NCBI GenBank assembly: GCA_030041475.1
Contig: JASHNU010000086.1
Coordinates: forward strand, 62,001 to 126,000
Length of the DNA: 64,000 bases
Direction: 5' to 3'
Origin: Candidatus Sulfotelmatobacter sp.
GTDB lineage: Bacteria; Acidobacteriota; Terriglobia; Terriglobales; Acidobacteriaceae
This document shows positions 16,329 through 25,353 of the stretch, one piece after another; position 1 is the stretch's first letter; each line of letters starts with the position of its first letter. The position numbers and the translations under genes were made by a program. Under the pieces are notes generated by a model that searched no databases, was not told the origin of the DNA, and saw only the letters and a program-made list of their open reading frames with translations.

Positions 16329-17233
16329 CGTCTATAGCCTGGGACGCGCGGTTCGCGGTTGTGAGCGCGACCGGGATTACTGCCGCCTGCTCCCAATCGG
16401 GTTCCGAGCGATAGCGGCTGGGGAGTACGAGATGTGTCAATGAAATGAGACCCCTCGCTGCGAAGCCTCCCAAGACGTCGCGCCAGGTCAGTCGGTCTCT
16501 AAGGCCGCGCTGGGAGTCTTGCATCGCTGGCTGAATTCCGCGAGCTTGCGCTGATGTGACGGCCAGAATCAAGCTGCCCCCCAACTGGATCAGAATTGGG
16601 AGACACGAAACGGTGAATCATTGTGCACTAAACAGCACACGTGCCGAAGTGCCCATCTGTGGATGATGGAGAAATAGTTTGCGAGAGGATTGGTCGAGAC
16701 AAGACGGACACGCGAGGCTGCTTGGCCCAGGCCCACTTGCCGCGTTCTGGCTCTCTTCTTACTGCAGTTCTCCAGGTGCAGACCACGACCTTTCAGGTGC
16801 TCCGTTAGTAACGGCCCAATGACTGCCTCTGGCAGAAGATGTGCTCCTTGCCAAGAGCTGGTAGGCCGGATAAGTCGATTCTTAATCGCATCGGCCATCA
16901 AGCAGAAAAAGCGAGCAGGTTGGGAAAGCGGCGGCGACCGTTCTTGCCAGCCGAATGCCATCGACCAGGAAGGCTGTAAGTACAGTATCGCAACAGCGTT
17001 CACAGCGCATGGCATTGCGCTCCTGTATCCAAAGGCCCGGTCCGGTGGTGCTGCAGCGGACTCATGTGGTGTGGGCATTGGCCGATAAAAGGGGTACGCG
17101 TTTGGTGAGTCAGAATTCAGCCGAGTAGGACTGGCCTTGTCAGGGAGCGCCTCGGCAGCCAACTGCCTTCGTCGCGCGAGGCGTCGGGTGGGAGCGAGTC
17201 GTTGAGACCTCCGAGAACTTATGGTGTTCGTCT
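16329..17233. other. 900-base region without a convincing gene
   Basis: The track offers 16294-16584 (minus), 16590-17162 (minus) and 16690-17088 (plus). None has a ribosome-binding site, a recognisable motif or natural composition; all are rich in Arg, Pro, Ser and Cys like random high-GC frames. With the truncated che genes next door, this may be decayed sequence. A TATGGT hexamer 8 nt before ATG 17234 could be a weak -10 for the cheA fragment. Confidence 0.4.
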
Positions 17234-17842
17234 ATGAGCGATGCAGAGATTGTTAAGGAATTCTTAGTTGAAAGCTACGAGAACCTGGACCGGCTCGACC
17301 AGGATCTGATCGCCCTCGAAAAAGATCCCGGCAGCCGCGACACTCTGGCCAGCATCTTCCGTACGATCCACACCATCAAAGGCACCTCGGGGTTTCTGGC
17401 CTTCAATCAACTGGAGGTTGTAACCCATGTGGGGGAAAGCTTGCTGTCCCGCCTGCGCGATGGGCTGCTCGCGCTCAATCCTGAAATCACGACCGCGTTG
17501 CTGGCCATGGTAGATGCGGTCCGGCAGATGCTGGGAAGCATTGAAGCAACCGGCAGCGAGGGGGAGCGCAAGGACCAGGAACTGATCGCAACCTTAACCC
17601 GGTTGCTTCAGGCAAAGGCGGAAGGCAGCCCGGTTCCTGAGTCTCGGCCCGCCCAAGCCGATGCCGAGCAGAACAAGTTGCCCCAGCCTGGACCTAGCGT
17701 CGTTGGCCTCTTAGTCGAGCGCGCCGCAAAGACAAGTGAAAACCAGGAAGCCGTGCAGCAGCAGAACGCAGCCGATCCGCTGCCGGTCGGCGAACATCTG
17801 GCTAAAGCGGGAATTCCAGGCCGTCCATCACAGGCATATTGA
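17234..17842 (+). CDS. CheA-like HPt domain protein, truncated
   Basis: The first 110 or so residues are a CheA P1 (HPt) domain: VKEFLVESYENLDRLDQDLI, then the phospho-acceptor histidine in FRTIHTIKGTSGFL and the helix HVGESLLSRLRDG. A Gln/Pro/Ala-rich linker follows and the ORF then ends at residue 202. The CheY-binding, dimerisation, kinase and CheW-like domains of CheA (normally 600 or more residues) are missing. The last 12 codons read antisense through the 3' end of a truncated cheY on the other strand. I read this as the 5' fragment of a cheA gene broken by rearrangement. A free HPt protein with residual function is possible. Confidence 0.65.
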   Translation: MSDAEIVKEFLVESYENLDRLDQDLIALEKDPGSRDTLASIFRTIHTIKGTSGFLAFNQLEVVTHVGESLLSRLRDGLLALNPEITTALLAMVDAVRQMLGSIEATGSEGERKDQELIATLTRLLQAKAEGSPVPESRPAQADAEQNKLPQPGPSVVGLLVERAAKTSENQEAVQQQNAADPLPVGEHLAKAGIPGRPSQAY

Positions 17843-18014
17843 TGTCGCAGAGGACGAGATCCACTTTCCCCTGACGCAAGACACCCAGGGCCTCCTCCCC
17901 ATTCCCTGCCGGGAAAACCTGTTCGATGTTGATCCCCGCCTCTCGCAACGACCGTTCCACGATCTTTCTCATTACTGAGGAATCGTCGACGATGAGAACG
18001 CGTAACTTGTGCAT
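17802..18014 (-). pseudogene. CheY-like receiver domain, 3'-truncated
   Basis: Starting at ATG 18014 behind AGGTAGGAG, the product reads MHKLRVLIVDDSSVMRKIVE and continues to VDLVLCDINMPVMDGLEF, followed by Pro-Leu-stop. The acidic pair (VDD) and phospho-acceptor Asp (CDINMP) are present. The second half of the receiver, with the conserved Thr and Lys and helices 4-5, is absent, so 70 residues remain of about 120. It is convergent with, and overlaps, the truncated cheA-like gene. The junction is the palindrome GGAATTCC at 17810-17817. It is probably non-functional. Confidence 0.65.
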
Positions 18015-18457
18015 GGCTCCTACCTCGTGTGACACCCTTAGCGGCGTAAAATGAGCCACAGCCGATCGAGCTTTAAACAAAATCATCGGCAGGTTCGGTG
18101 CGCCACTTTAGCTAGCGAAATTCAACGGCCGCATCCGGCAGCCACGCTCCTGCGGGCATGACAAACGCCGAAGCGGAGAGCCCACAGGCGATTGGCAACG
18201 AAGCTCCTTTGCCGTTCTTGCAGATGGCGCTATTGCTGCGGTTCATCTGCTAACCACGCAACTGCCACGACACTACCCTCCTACCCACAATCGAGTTAAA
18301 GTTTTTGGAGGCGCCGCACAGCGGGGTGCGCCGTGAACTTCCCCTTTTCACCCAGAGAGTTGGCAGGCGGTTACGAGGTCGGGCATGGCCTAGGCCAGTG
18401 CGGCATGGACCTCGAGCTTCGAGGTTAAAGCGCTTGGAGAAAAGTCGCGAGCGGCAA
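18015..18457. other. Intergenic region between truncated cheY and the TPR/PEGA gene
   Basis: No gene is recognised. The track extends the next gene upstream to a TTG at 18305, but those 51 codons are Arg/Pro-rich and unlike the TPR region that follows. A small hairpin, GGCGC and GCGCC around CGCACAGCGGGGT, lies near 18309-18330. No clear promoter is visible. Confidence 0.35.
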
Positions 18458-21148
18458 ATGGGCACCGAATCGAAACCGCAACTGGTTGAGCAAATCAACA
18501 GCTGTCTCGATTCCGGCGACTACTCTCGCGCCCTGGATTGGTTGCGAGGCACAGCCGCCGACTTCCCCAACGATACAGAGCTGGCCGAACTGGAAAAACG
18601 GGCCGAGAATGGAGTCAAGCGCAACGCCGAAGCCGACCGTCTTATCACCAAAAGCCAGGAATTGTTCGCGGAGCGGAAGTCGGCCGAAGCAATTCGGTTG
18701 TTGCGCGAAGCTTACGAACTGGACAAGAACAATGCTCTCGCCCGCTCCATTCTGGCCAATGCCCTGGTGGAGCACGCGCACTCCATCGTAGAAACCGATT
18801 GGCTGGAAGCCGAGAAGCTGGCCAATCAGGCGCTCCAGTTGAATCCCGCGCACCCCACCGCCAAAACGATCCTCAACCTGATCGTAGAGCAGAAAGAAAC
18901 AAGCTCCGTGGAGGACTGGGTTTCACAAGCGGGCAAGCTGCAGTCCTCGGACGATCTATTTGCAGCGCTGGCGTGGGTGGCAGAGGGATTGGCGGTTCAT
19001 CCCCACGACCCCAAGTTGCTGCAGATCCAGGATGCAATCCAACGCGACCAGGACGCCCGGCGGCGCCAGACCCGCCGCGGCGACCTGGAAGACCTGCGGC
19101 GCTTGCAGCACGAGATCGATGCGGCTGCCGACGTTGCTGCGAAACAAGCGTTAGCCGAGCGCATACAAGCGGTGGCAGCGAAGTATTGGACGGATGGCGA
19201 AATCTTATCCATAGCCAACGCCCTGCTCCTCCGCTTGGGACTGGTTCCCCAGGACGGTTCCAGCGCGTTGCCACGGAAAGGCGCGACGGTAATTCTTCAC
19301 GTCCCTCGCTCCAGCGCTCCGAAGACTTCACCTGCCGATACCACCCAGATTCCGCCAAGGGAGATTCCGCCAAGGGAGGTGAGGCCCAGGCCGGTTTTGG
19401 CCGAAAATGTTCCGACCGCCCCGGACTCTCCGAGCAAAGCCTCGCCGAGTAAAGGTCCCCTGACCACAGTTCTGCCAAGCACAGCTGCTCCGAGCACTGT
19501 CACGCCGCGGGAGGTACTGACCCCACCGCCAGCGCCGCCGGTCAAGGTCCCGACCAGTCCGCTAGAGCCGCCCCTCGCCCATTTGCCAGCCAGCACCGTT
19601 TCCACCTCCGAGATTGCCGCACTGGCGGCCAAAGCGACGTCCCTAGCTTCGCGGCAAGCGCAGCGCCCGGGGTCGCACTCCAGCTTGATCCTCGTGTCCG
19701 CAGCCGCGATCATCGCCTGCGCAGCCGTCTTTTTTTTCACGCGAAAACATCCCACTCTGCAGGTAGCAAAGACCGCCACAGCTCCGGCCGTCTCAGCGCC
19801 GGGGGCTTCAGCGCCCCCAGTCGCTGCCCCGATCATCTCAGTGCCGCCCGTGTCTGCACCCGCACCAACAACTTCCGAACCATCTTCGCCTGCTGCAGGC
19901 GTTTCGTCCGACATCAGTGCCGGAAAAGTCCAGCTCGATGATCAACCCACGGCCAGATCCGGCGTGGGCTCGCTCGTAGTCGTTGCCGGTCAAGAGGACG
20001 CAAGAGTTTTTCTCAACGGGAGACTGCAACGACAACTTACTCGGGGCGGCCAGTTGCGCCTACCGAATCTCGAGCCCAACGACTACGTCGTGCAAGTCTC
20101 GAAGAACGGGTTTCAGGATACTCCGCTGCAAAAGATCCGTATTCGCCAGGGCGAACAGACCACGCTCGTTTTCAACCTTCAACCGCAGCCTCCGCCCCAG
20201 CCCCAGCCCCAACCTCGCCTAGCCTCGTTGACCATCCAGGGCGGCACTCCGGGAACCACGGTTTTCGTCGATCAGACTCTCGTCGGTTCGGTTCAGCCCG
20301 ATGGCACGCTCTCCGTCTCCACCGTCAATCCCGGAGACCATACCGTCGAACTGCGCAAAGAGCGATTCAAGCCCCGGCAGTTCAAGGAACGCTTCGTGGC
20401 GGGCGGAAGCATCTCTCTCCCGGCTGCGGATGCCGCGCTGGAAGCGGCTCCCGGCGAGTTGAAAATTACCTTCGCGCCCGCCGATGCCAAGGTGGCAATC
20501 GTGAAGGGCGACCTTCTGACCGTAGTAAGCAGCGGTACCCCGCTCAATCTTGCCCCCGGCACTTATACCCTTACTGCACGAACCGCCGACAAATTCACGC
20601 GCTGGTCCACGCTCGAAGTCGTAGCGGGTGAATCGAAGACTCTGGATTTGTCCCTCGCCCCGGGCGGTATGTCGAAGTGGGATGAACCTGGTGCCTGGAA
20701 GCCTGAGAAAGATTCTTTCATTCGCAAAGGAGGGGACTTCGTTTTGTACGGAGCCGTTCCTGCCGCGGGCACCTTTGTTTTTTCTGCGACGCCGAACAAA
20801 GGTCACCTCTTGCAATGGGTGCTCAACTACACCGATCCCAAAAACTACGTCCTTTTCCAAATGGACGACAAGAACTTCTACCGCACCGTCATTCGCAACG
20901 GGCAGAAAACGGACGAGATCAAAGTTCCCGAGAACGCCGACAAGAAACGCTTCTACGAGCTCCGCATCCGCGTTAACCCCACGGAGCTCATCCACCAGAT
21001 CAAGCACGATGACGGTTGGACCGTCCTAGATCGCTGGACGCAGCCCGGCGCGAATCTCAGCCAGGGTAAGTTTGGCTTTTACATACCCGGCGACGACCAG
21101 GTCGCACTTTCCGGCTTCGCCCACTATGCTGACCTGAACATCCACTAG
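18458..21148 (+). CDS. TPR and PEGA domain membrane protein
   Basis: From ATG 18458 the protein has 896 residues. About 1-270 are helical TPR-like repeats (SGDYSRALDWLRGTAADFPN, ELFAERKSAEAIRLLREAYE, AEKLANQALQLNP). A long Pro/Ser/Thr linker and one membrane span (SLILVSAAAIIACAAVFFF) follow. Outside the membrane are two PEGA domains (GSLVVVAGQEDARVFLNG, then ASLTIQGGTPGTTVFVDQ) and a third PEGA-like segment, and finally a 180-residue beta-sandwich-like domain (WDEPGAWKPEKDSFIRKGGD to the end) resembling laminin-G/DUF1080 folds. In Acidobacteriota such tails are often fused to Ser/Thr kinases, but no kinase domain is present here. It is probably an envelope anchoring or sensing protein. The start is uncertain because Shine-Dalgarno spacing is poor. 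Confidence 0.75.
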   Translation: MGTESKPQLVEQINSCLDSGDYSRALDWLRGTAADFPNDTELAELEKRAENGVKRNAEADRLITKSQELFAERKSAEAIRLLREAYELDKNNALARSILANALVEHAHSIVETDWLEAEKLANQALQLNPAHPTAKTILNLIVEQKETSSVEDWVSQAGKLQSSDDLFAALAWVAEGLAVHPHDPKLLQIQDAIQRDQDARRRQTRRGDLEDLRRLQHEIDAAADVAAKQALAERIQAVAAKYWTDGEILSIANALLLRLGLVPQDGSSALPRKGATVILHVPRSSAPKTSPADTTQIPPREIPPREVRPRPVLAENVPTAPDSPSKASPSKGPLTTVLPSTAAPSTVTPREVLTPPPAPPVKVPTSPLEPPLAHLPASTVSTSEIAALAAKATSLASRQAQRPGSHSSLILVSAAAIIACAAVFFFTRKHPTLQVAKTATAPAVSAPGASAPPVAAPIISVPPVSAPAPTTSEPSSPAAGVSSDISAGKVQLDDQPTARSGVGSLVVVAGQEDARVFLNGRLQRQLTRGGQLRLPNLEPNDYVVQVSKNGFQDTPLQKIRIRQGEQTTLVFNLQPQPPPQPQPQPRLASLTIQGGTPGTTVFVDQTLVGSVQPDGTLSVSTVNPGDHTVELRKERFKPRQFKERFVAGGSISLPAADAALEAAPGELKITFAPADAKVAIVKGDLLTVVSSGTPLNLAPGTYTLTARTADKFTRWSTLEVVAGESKTLDLSLAPGGMSKWDEPGAWKPEKDSFIRKGGDFVLYGAVPAAGTFVFSATPNKGHLLQWVLNYTDPKNYVLFQMDDKNFYRTVIRNGQKTDEIKVPENADKKRFYELRIRVNPTELIHQIKHDDGWTVLDRWTQPGANLSQGKFGFYIPGDDQVALSGFAHYADLNIH

Positions 21149-21233
21149 CTTGGTGCCGAAGAAATTCGTGAAGGAAGTGCGTAAGTGATCGAACGCATGA
21201 CCTCAGGAGTTAAAGAAATTTGCTGTCAGGAAT

Positions 21234-21253
21234 GCTCGCAAAGCGTTGCGAGC
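21234..21253. terminator. Bidirectional terminator-like hairpin
   Basis: GCTCGCAA, loop AGCG, TTGCGAGC is a perfect 8-bp stem in the 180-base gap between convergent genes. There is no strong T-run on either side, so termination is a guess from position and structure. Confidence 0.4.
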
Positions 21254-21327
21254 CCGCGGTCAGGAAACCGGGGCTCGCTGGAGTTACAGAAATAAGTTGA
21301 TAAGGTGGCTGCGAGATTCCGAAGCTG

Positions 21328-24087
21328 TTATTTCCTCTTTCCCAATTTCTTTGAGATTTCCTCAACGATCTTGGGACGCAGATCGGCCAGCACGCTGTCG
21401 ACAATATTGGCGATCTCGCCAGAATCGGATTCCGCGGCTGGCGGAACTTCCTCGGGAGCTTTTTCCGCGCCGGCGGCGACGGCCATGGCAGCCTTGTCCT
21501 GATTCCCAGCTGTAGCGGATTCTTCGCGCTCGAAAGCGGCTTCCTTAGGCGAGAGCTGGCCTTTTGAGCCGTCGGATGGCGGCGTGGCAGGCTTGTCTCC
21601 GACGTCGCGAATGCGGCGCCAGCTTGCCCAGGCGCCCGCGGCGGTCGCTGCGATGTCCGATTCTTTCTTTGCCATGTCGTCTGTACCTCCAGCAATAGGG
21701 TTGTCCGTCGGTTGAATTACAGGCGTTCCTGCTTCCCCTGCTCGCAAACGTGCGATGTACGCTTGTGCTGCCGCCGCCGCTGCGGCCACCGAGTCTGCGA
21801 CAGTGGACTCGGGCACAGGGGAAGCTGCAGTCGGAGCCGGAGCAACCGCCTCCGGCGAAGCTTCGCGCGCCGCAACTTCATCCCTGACTTCTTCGAGTTT
21901 GGCCGACGGTGTGGCTGTGCCTAGATCCTCTGCCGCCGCTGCGGCGTGGATGGGCTCTTCCGCCTTTTCCTGAACCTTCTCGCTTTCAGCGCGGCCTTGT
22001 TCCGGTTGATAGCGTTCTGCTTCGTAGCTCGGCTCGTCTTTGGATTCGTATTTGGCTTCGGCGGAGACCGGGAATTCTGCTGCCGACTTTTCCTGCGTTG
22101 CCGGTTCTGGAGTCCGTTCCTGCTTCGGCGGTTCGATGTCGGTGGCGCTCGCTATCGGAGTTTCTTCTGCCTTGGTTTCGGTGGGGACGGAGGTTTGCGC
22201 ACCGGTCTCCTCAACCACGTTGGGCACAGTGGATACGGGCGGCGGTTCGAACGGAGCAGGCGGGGTATCGATCTGAGCGGCTGAAACTTTCTCGAATCTC
22301 TTTGCCACGGCGTTGACGGCGTCGGTGGCAATGCTGGCCACTTCGGCGATGGCCGCCTGGATCGCGGATACGGGTGACGGCTCGGCAACAGGCGCCGGGA
22401 GCTTGGGCTCGGCTGGTGCGGGCACAGGTGCGATAGCGGATTCGAGTTTCGCAGGCTCGATCTTTTCGGGTTCGATCTTTTCGGGTTCGATCTTTGCGGG
22501 TTCGAAGTTTTCTGGTTCGATCTTTGCTGATTCGATCTTTGCTGATTCGATCGATGCCGACTCGGTCCTTGCTGGCTCGATCTTTTCAGGCTCAGCTGAT
22601 GCAGTTTCGGCCGGGGATGTCGACGCCGCAGCCTGCGCCACCAGAGCTGGCTCTGAAGCCGGCGGCGCAGTTTGCGGTAGGGCGATGGGTTTCGTTTCGA
22701 GGGCTTCAGCGGCGGCGAAGGCTGCGCTGGCCTTCTGCATTTCGTTTTCGAGAGAAAGCTCCGCTTCTTCGGGAGCGAGGGTCACCGCAACGGCGGTCCA
22801 GCGAGACCGCGCCCAGGCGGATTCGGCGCCCGCGGCCACGGCCATGGTCACAGGCTCGTCAGAAGTTTCGCGGGAGCGGAATGCAGAGTCGAGCGCTGAA
22901 GCCGCGGCAGGCATCGACTCGATCGGGGCTTCTTTCGCGGCTGCTGCGGGAGCGGATTCTCCCTGCGCCGGGAGGGCCGGTACAAATGTCGATGCAGGCG
23001 GCTCGGCGGAAAGCAGGGCCCGGGTCGCCGCCTCTGACTTGGCCTCGAATTTTTCGATCCGAGGTTCCGGCTGGGCTTCGGTCTTTACCTCGGTCTGGGC
23101 TTCGCCGTGAGTTTCGATCTTTGTTTCGATCCGGGTTTCGAACTGGGTTTCTGCTTTGGCTGCGGCCGGATGTTCGGTTTTCTTCTCGGCACCGTCGGCG
23201 GTGCTTGCCACTTCCGCTGCCTTGGGCTCCGCGGGCGCGCTCAACACAGGTTCCGGCGCTGCTTCTGAAACTTTGGTCTCGCTGCCTTTAGGCGCGTCAG
23301 TCTTAATCTCGTCAGTTTTAATCTCGTCAGTTTTGGTCTCGGGCGCCGCGCCGGTGACGCGCGCCGCGGCCGCGGCCAGGGCGGCGATCTCTTCGGGCGT
23401 CACGTCTTTGGGCAAGCCCTCGGGAGCGAGCGCGCCAAGGTCCACTTTGCTTTCTTCGGGCTCAGCTTTCGGCTGCGCTCTGTGGGAAGGACGCTCCACT
23501 ACGGTACGCAAGTCTTTGTTCACCGGGTTGTAGATGGCAGCATCGTCGGCGTCTTCGGGTTCGGGCTTCTGCTTCGCTTTTTTCCGGGAGGGGAAGTTAA
23601 TGCGGCTCTTCCAGCCCGAATCTTCGTCGGCCGCGACAGTCTTGTCGTAACGACCCTCTTCGACGGCGGCAATGGCGCGCGCGAATCTTCCCGGCTTGGA
23701 GCCTTCGGTGTGCGGGACAATCTTGTCTTCGAGCTTGGTGAGTGCGCTCAGAAGTTCGCTGGCTTCAAACGGCTTGACGATAAAGCCATCGGCGCGGACG
23801 CGCTTGGCTTCTTCGGGCTTGAACGGTTCCAGTTTGCCGACCGTCAGCAGGATGGGAATGCGCGCCGTCTCGTTGGTTTCCTTGAGGCGCTGGCACACCT
23901 CAAGCCCGCTGTAGCCGGGCATATAAACATCCAGGACGATGAGATCGGGCTTCTGCTCGGAGACCTTCTTCAGGGCGGCGGATCCATTGTTGACCGCGAT
24001 GACCTCGTAGCCGGCATCGGCGAGGATTTTTCGCCCCATATTCTGGGCGGTCACGCTGTCATCGGCGAGCAGTATCTTCCGAGCCAA
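21328..24087 (-). CDS. Giant receiver-domain protein with Ala/Glu/Pro-rich tail
   Basis: About 919 residues from a TTG start at 24087, which has AGAGGA 6 bases upstream; the track begins 20 codons earlier. Residues 1-120 are a complete receiver domain: LLADDSVTAQ, phospho-acceptor Asp in LIVLDVYMPGYSG, Thr in LLTVGK and Lys in FIVKPFE. Some 750 residues of low complexity follow (Ala, Glu, Pro, Ser), including a tandem 5-residue repeat of the KIEPE type. A conserved-looking C-terminus (IANIVDSVLADLRPKIVEEI) ends the protein. There is no DNA-binding or enzymatic output domain. The layout recalls FrzS-like polarity regulators, but that is only analogy. It is cytoplasmic and presumably acts through protein contacts. 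Confidence 0.75.
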   Translation of the reverse strand: MARKILLADDSVTAQNMGRKILADAGYEVIAVNNGSAALKKVSEQKPDLIVLDVYMPGYSGLEVCQRLKETNETARIPILLTVGKLEPFKPEEAKRVRADGFIVKPFEASELLSALTKLEDKIVPHTEGSKPGRFARAIAAVEEGRYDKTVAADEDSGWKSRINFPSRKKAKQKPEPEDADDAAIYNPVNKDLRTVVERPSHRAQPKAEPEESKVDLGALAPEGLPKDVTPEEIAALAAAAARVTGAAPETKTDEIKTDEIKTDAPKGSETKVSEAAPEPVLSAPAEPKAAEVASTADGAEKKTEHPAAAKAETQFETRIETKIETHGEAQTEVKTEAQPEPRIEKFEAKSEAATRALLSAEPPASTFVPALPAQGESAPAAAAKEAPIESMPAAASALDSAFRSRETSDEPVTMAVAAGAESAWARSRWTAVAVTLAPEEAELSLENEMQKASAAFAAAEALETKPIALPQTAPPASEPALVAQAAASTSPAETASAEPEKIEPARTESASIESAKIESAKIEPENFEPAKIEPEKIEPEKIEPAKLESAIAPVPAPAEPKLPAPVAEPSPVSAIQAAIAEVASIATDAVNAVAKRFEKVSAAQIDTPPAPFEPPPVSTVPNVVEETGAQTSVPTETKAEETPIASATDIEPPKQERTPEPATQEKSAAEFPVSAEAKYESKDEPSYEAERYQPEQGRAESEKVQEKAEEPIHAAAAAEDLGTATPSAKLEEVRDEVAAREASPEAVAPAPTAASPVPESTVADSVAAAAAAAQAYIARLRAGEAGTPVIQPTDNPIAGGTDDMAKKESDIAATAAGAWASWRRIRDVGDKPATPPSDGSKGQLSPKEAAFEREESATAGNQDKAAMAVAAGAEKAPEEVPPAAESDSGEIANIVDSVLADLRPKIVEEISKKLGKRK
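22456..22590. repeat. 15-bp tandem repeat coding for KIEPE-like units
   Basis: Around nine imperfect copies of TCGATCTTTTCGGGT and variants run in tandem inside the receiver-protein gene. On the coding strand they give repeated (K/N)(I/F)E(P/S)(E/A) pentapeptides. It is an intragenic coding repeat in frame, so copy-number change would not break the frame. Confidence 0.75.
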
Positions 24088-24173
24088 AGGTATTCCTCTG
24101 ATGAGGGGAGATATCGCGAAGGTAACCTGCCCTAGAACGTAAGTCAATGTCGCGAAAGGCAGGTAACAGGTTA

Positions 24174-25280
24174 CTAGTGGCCAGCACCTTGTGGGGCTCT
24201 TAATGCAGCCGCCCTAATCCGATTATTGCGTTTGGCAAGGACCAACTGCCAGACCAGCGGCCCGAACTGCCGAAGGCACCAGGCAGCGAAAACGGAAAAA
24301 CAAACCGTCTCAAATATATGCTCCCAACCCGCGAGTGCTTTCGATGCTACTTGCTTCATCTGTTCGATTGCGTCGCATGGAGGGATGCTTTCAGTCTCAC
24401 AGCCGATGGTCAAGTGACCCACCTGGCAGTGGGCAGAGAGCTGTTTCAAAGCCCGGTAAAACAGAACCAGGGCTAGCAAAGAAGCATCCGAGGCAAGTAC
24501 TCCAAACGGACCGTAGGTTTGTGAGCGCGTCAACGATAGCCAAAACGCAAACCATGCGAGGACAATACCGAGGACTGACATCCAGGAGTGGTCCCAGAGA
24601 TTGAGGAAAACTCCGCTCTCGATCTTCCATGGGATGCAGAAATACAAACCTAAGAAGAACAAGACGATTAATGAGAAACGCACTAACGGAGCTATGGGCC
24701 CTATTCTGCCAAACCACCTAAGCAGGACGAGGGCGCCAGCAAGGGCGGCACAGCCCACCCAGACCCATGACCAGGAGGCATCTCCCTTTCCACTCTCCCA
24801 ACACGGAATAACGAAGTACGTGAAGAAGTCCCAAACCAGGTAGGCAACTTGAATCCAGAGCACCCAATATGCGGCGTGCCCCGCCTGACGTGACCACCTT
24901 CCATAGGAACGACCGGCGAGGCGCGCTTCATTGACAACTAACACGAAGGCGAAGTACGTCCCTAATATCCAGAAGTCGACGATAAGGAGTAGCGACGTCG
25001 GGACAATCACCCCTTTCCCGATGTCAATTCCCGGAACATCGCCAAGCAAGAACGCGAGCGTCCAGCCCAGCCAGCTTGTCGCCACGATGAAAGCCGCAAG
25101 AGTTAAGTGGGACCAGACCGGGACGTGCCAGAACCGCGGCTTCGACCTCGAATATTCCGACCAGTGGAGAGACAGGCTTGAGAAGCGTTCCCCGATGCCA
25201 GCTGCGACCCAGGCGTAGAGGAACGAGACGAACACCCAGTAAGGGGTTTCACCCAGTGGTGAGGTGCTTTTGGCAATCAT
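24174..25280 (-). CDS. Polytopic membrane protein of unknown function
   Basis: The 368-residue product has about nine to ten hydrophobic segments, many Trp-rich (WVFVSFLYAWVAAGIGE, LTLAAFIVATSWLGWTLAFLL, AAYWVLWIQVAYLVWDFFTYF, LIVLFFLGLYFCIPW). It begins MIAKSTSPLGETPYW and ends with a short basic Arg/Ala tail. A soluble loop with four Cys or His residues (SAHCQVGHLTIGCETESIPPCD) lies near residue 300 and could bind metal or form disulphides. A GGAG lies 11 bases before the ATG. Codon use seems less GC-biased than in the neighbours, hinting at accessory origin. I do not recognise a family. Confidence 0.65.
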   Translation of the reverse strand: MIAKSTSPLGETPYWVFVSFLYAWVAAGIGERFSSLSLHWSEYSRSKPRFWHVPVWSHLTLAAFIVATSWLGWTLAFLLGDVPGIDIGKGVIVPTSLLLIVDFWILGTYFAFVLVVNEARLAGRSYGRWSRQAGHAAYWVLWIQVAYLVWDFFTYFVIPCWESGKGDASWSWVWVGCAALAGALVLLRWFGRIGPIAPLVRFSLIVLFFLGLYFCIPWKIESGVFLNLWDHSWMSVLGIVLAWFAFWLSLTRSQTYGPFGVLASDASLLALVLFYRALKQLSAHCQVGHLTIGCETESIPPCDAIEQMKQVASKALAGWEHIFETVCFSVFAAWCLRQFGPLVWQLVLAKRNNRIRAAALRAPQGAGH

Positions 25281-25353
25281 GGGTTCCGGGCCTCCGTAGG
25301 TCGGGGCCGAGATATGGGCAATTTCCGAGGGCGGAAGTATATGAGGCGAGTCG

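Noticed and set aside
16590-17162. 190-aa minus-strand ORF in the gap before the cheA fragment
   Set aside because: Composition is like random sequence (Ser, Arg, Pro, Cys), with no start signal and no motif. It is kept only as part of a region of unknown content.
22456-22590. Possible CRISPR or minisatellite in the receiver-protein gene
   Set aside because: A 15-bp in-frame coding repeat without spacers, explained as a pentapeptide repeat.
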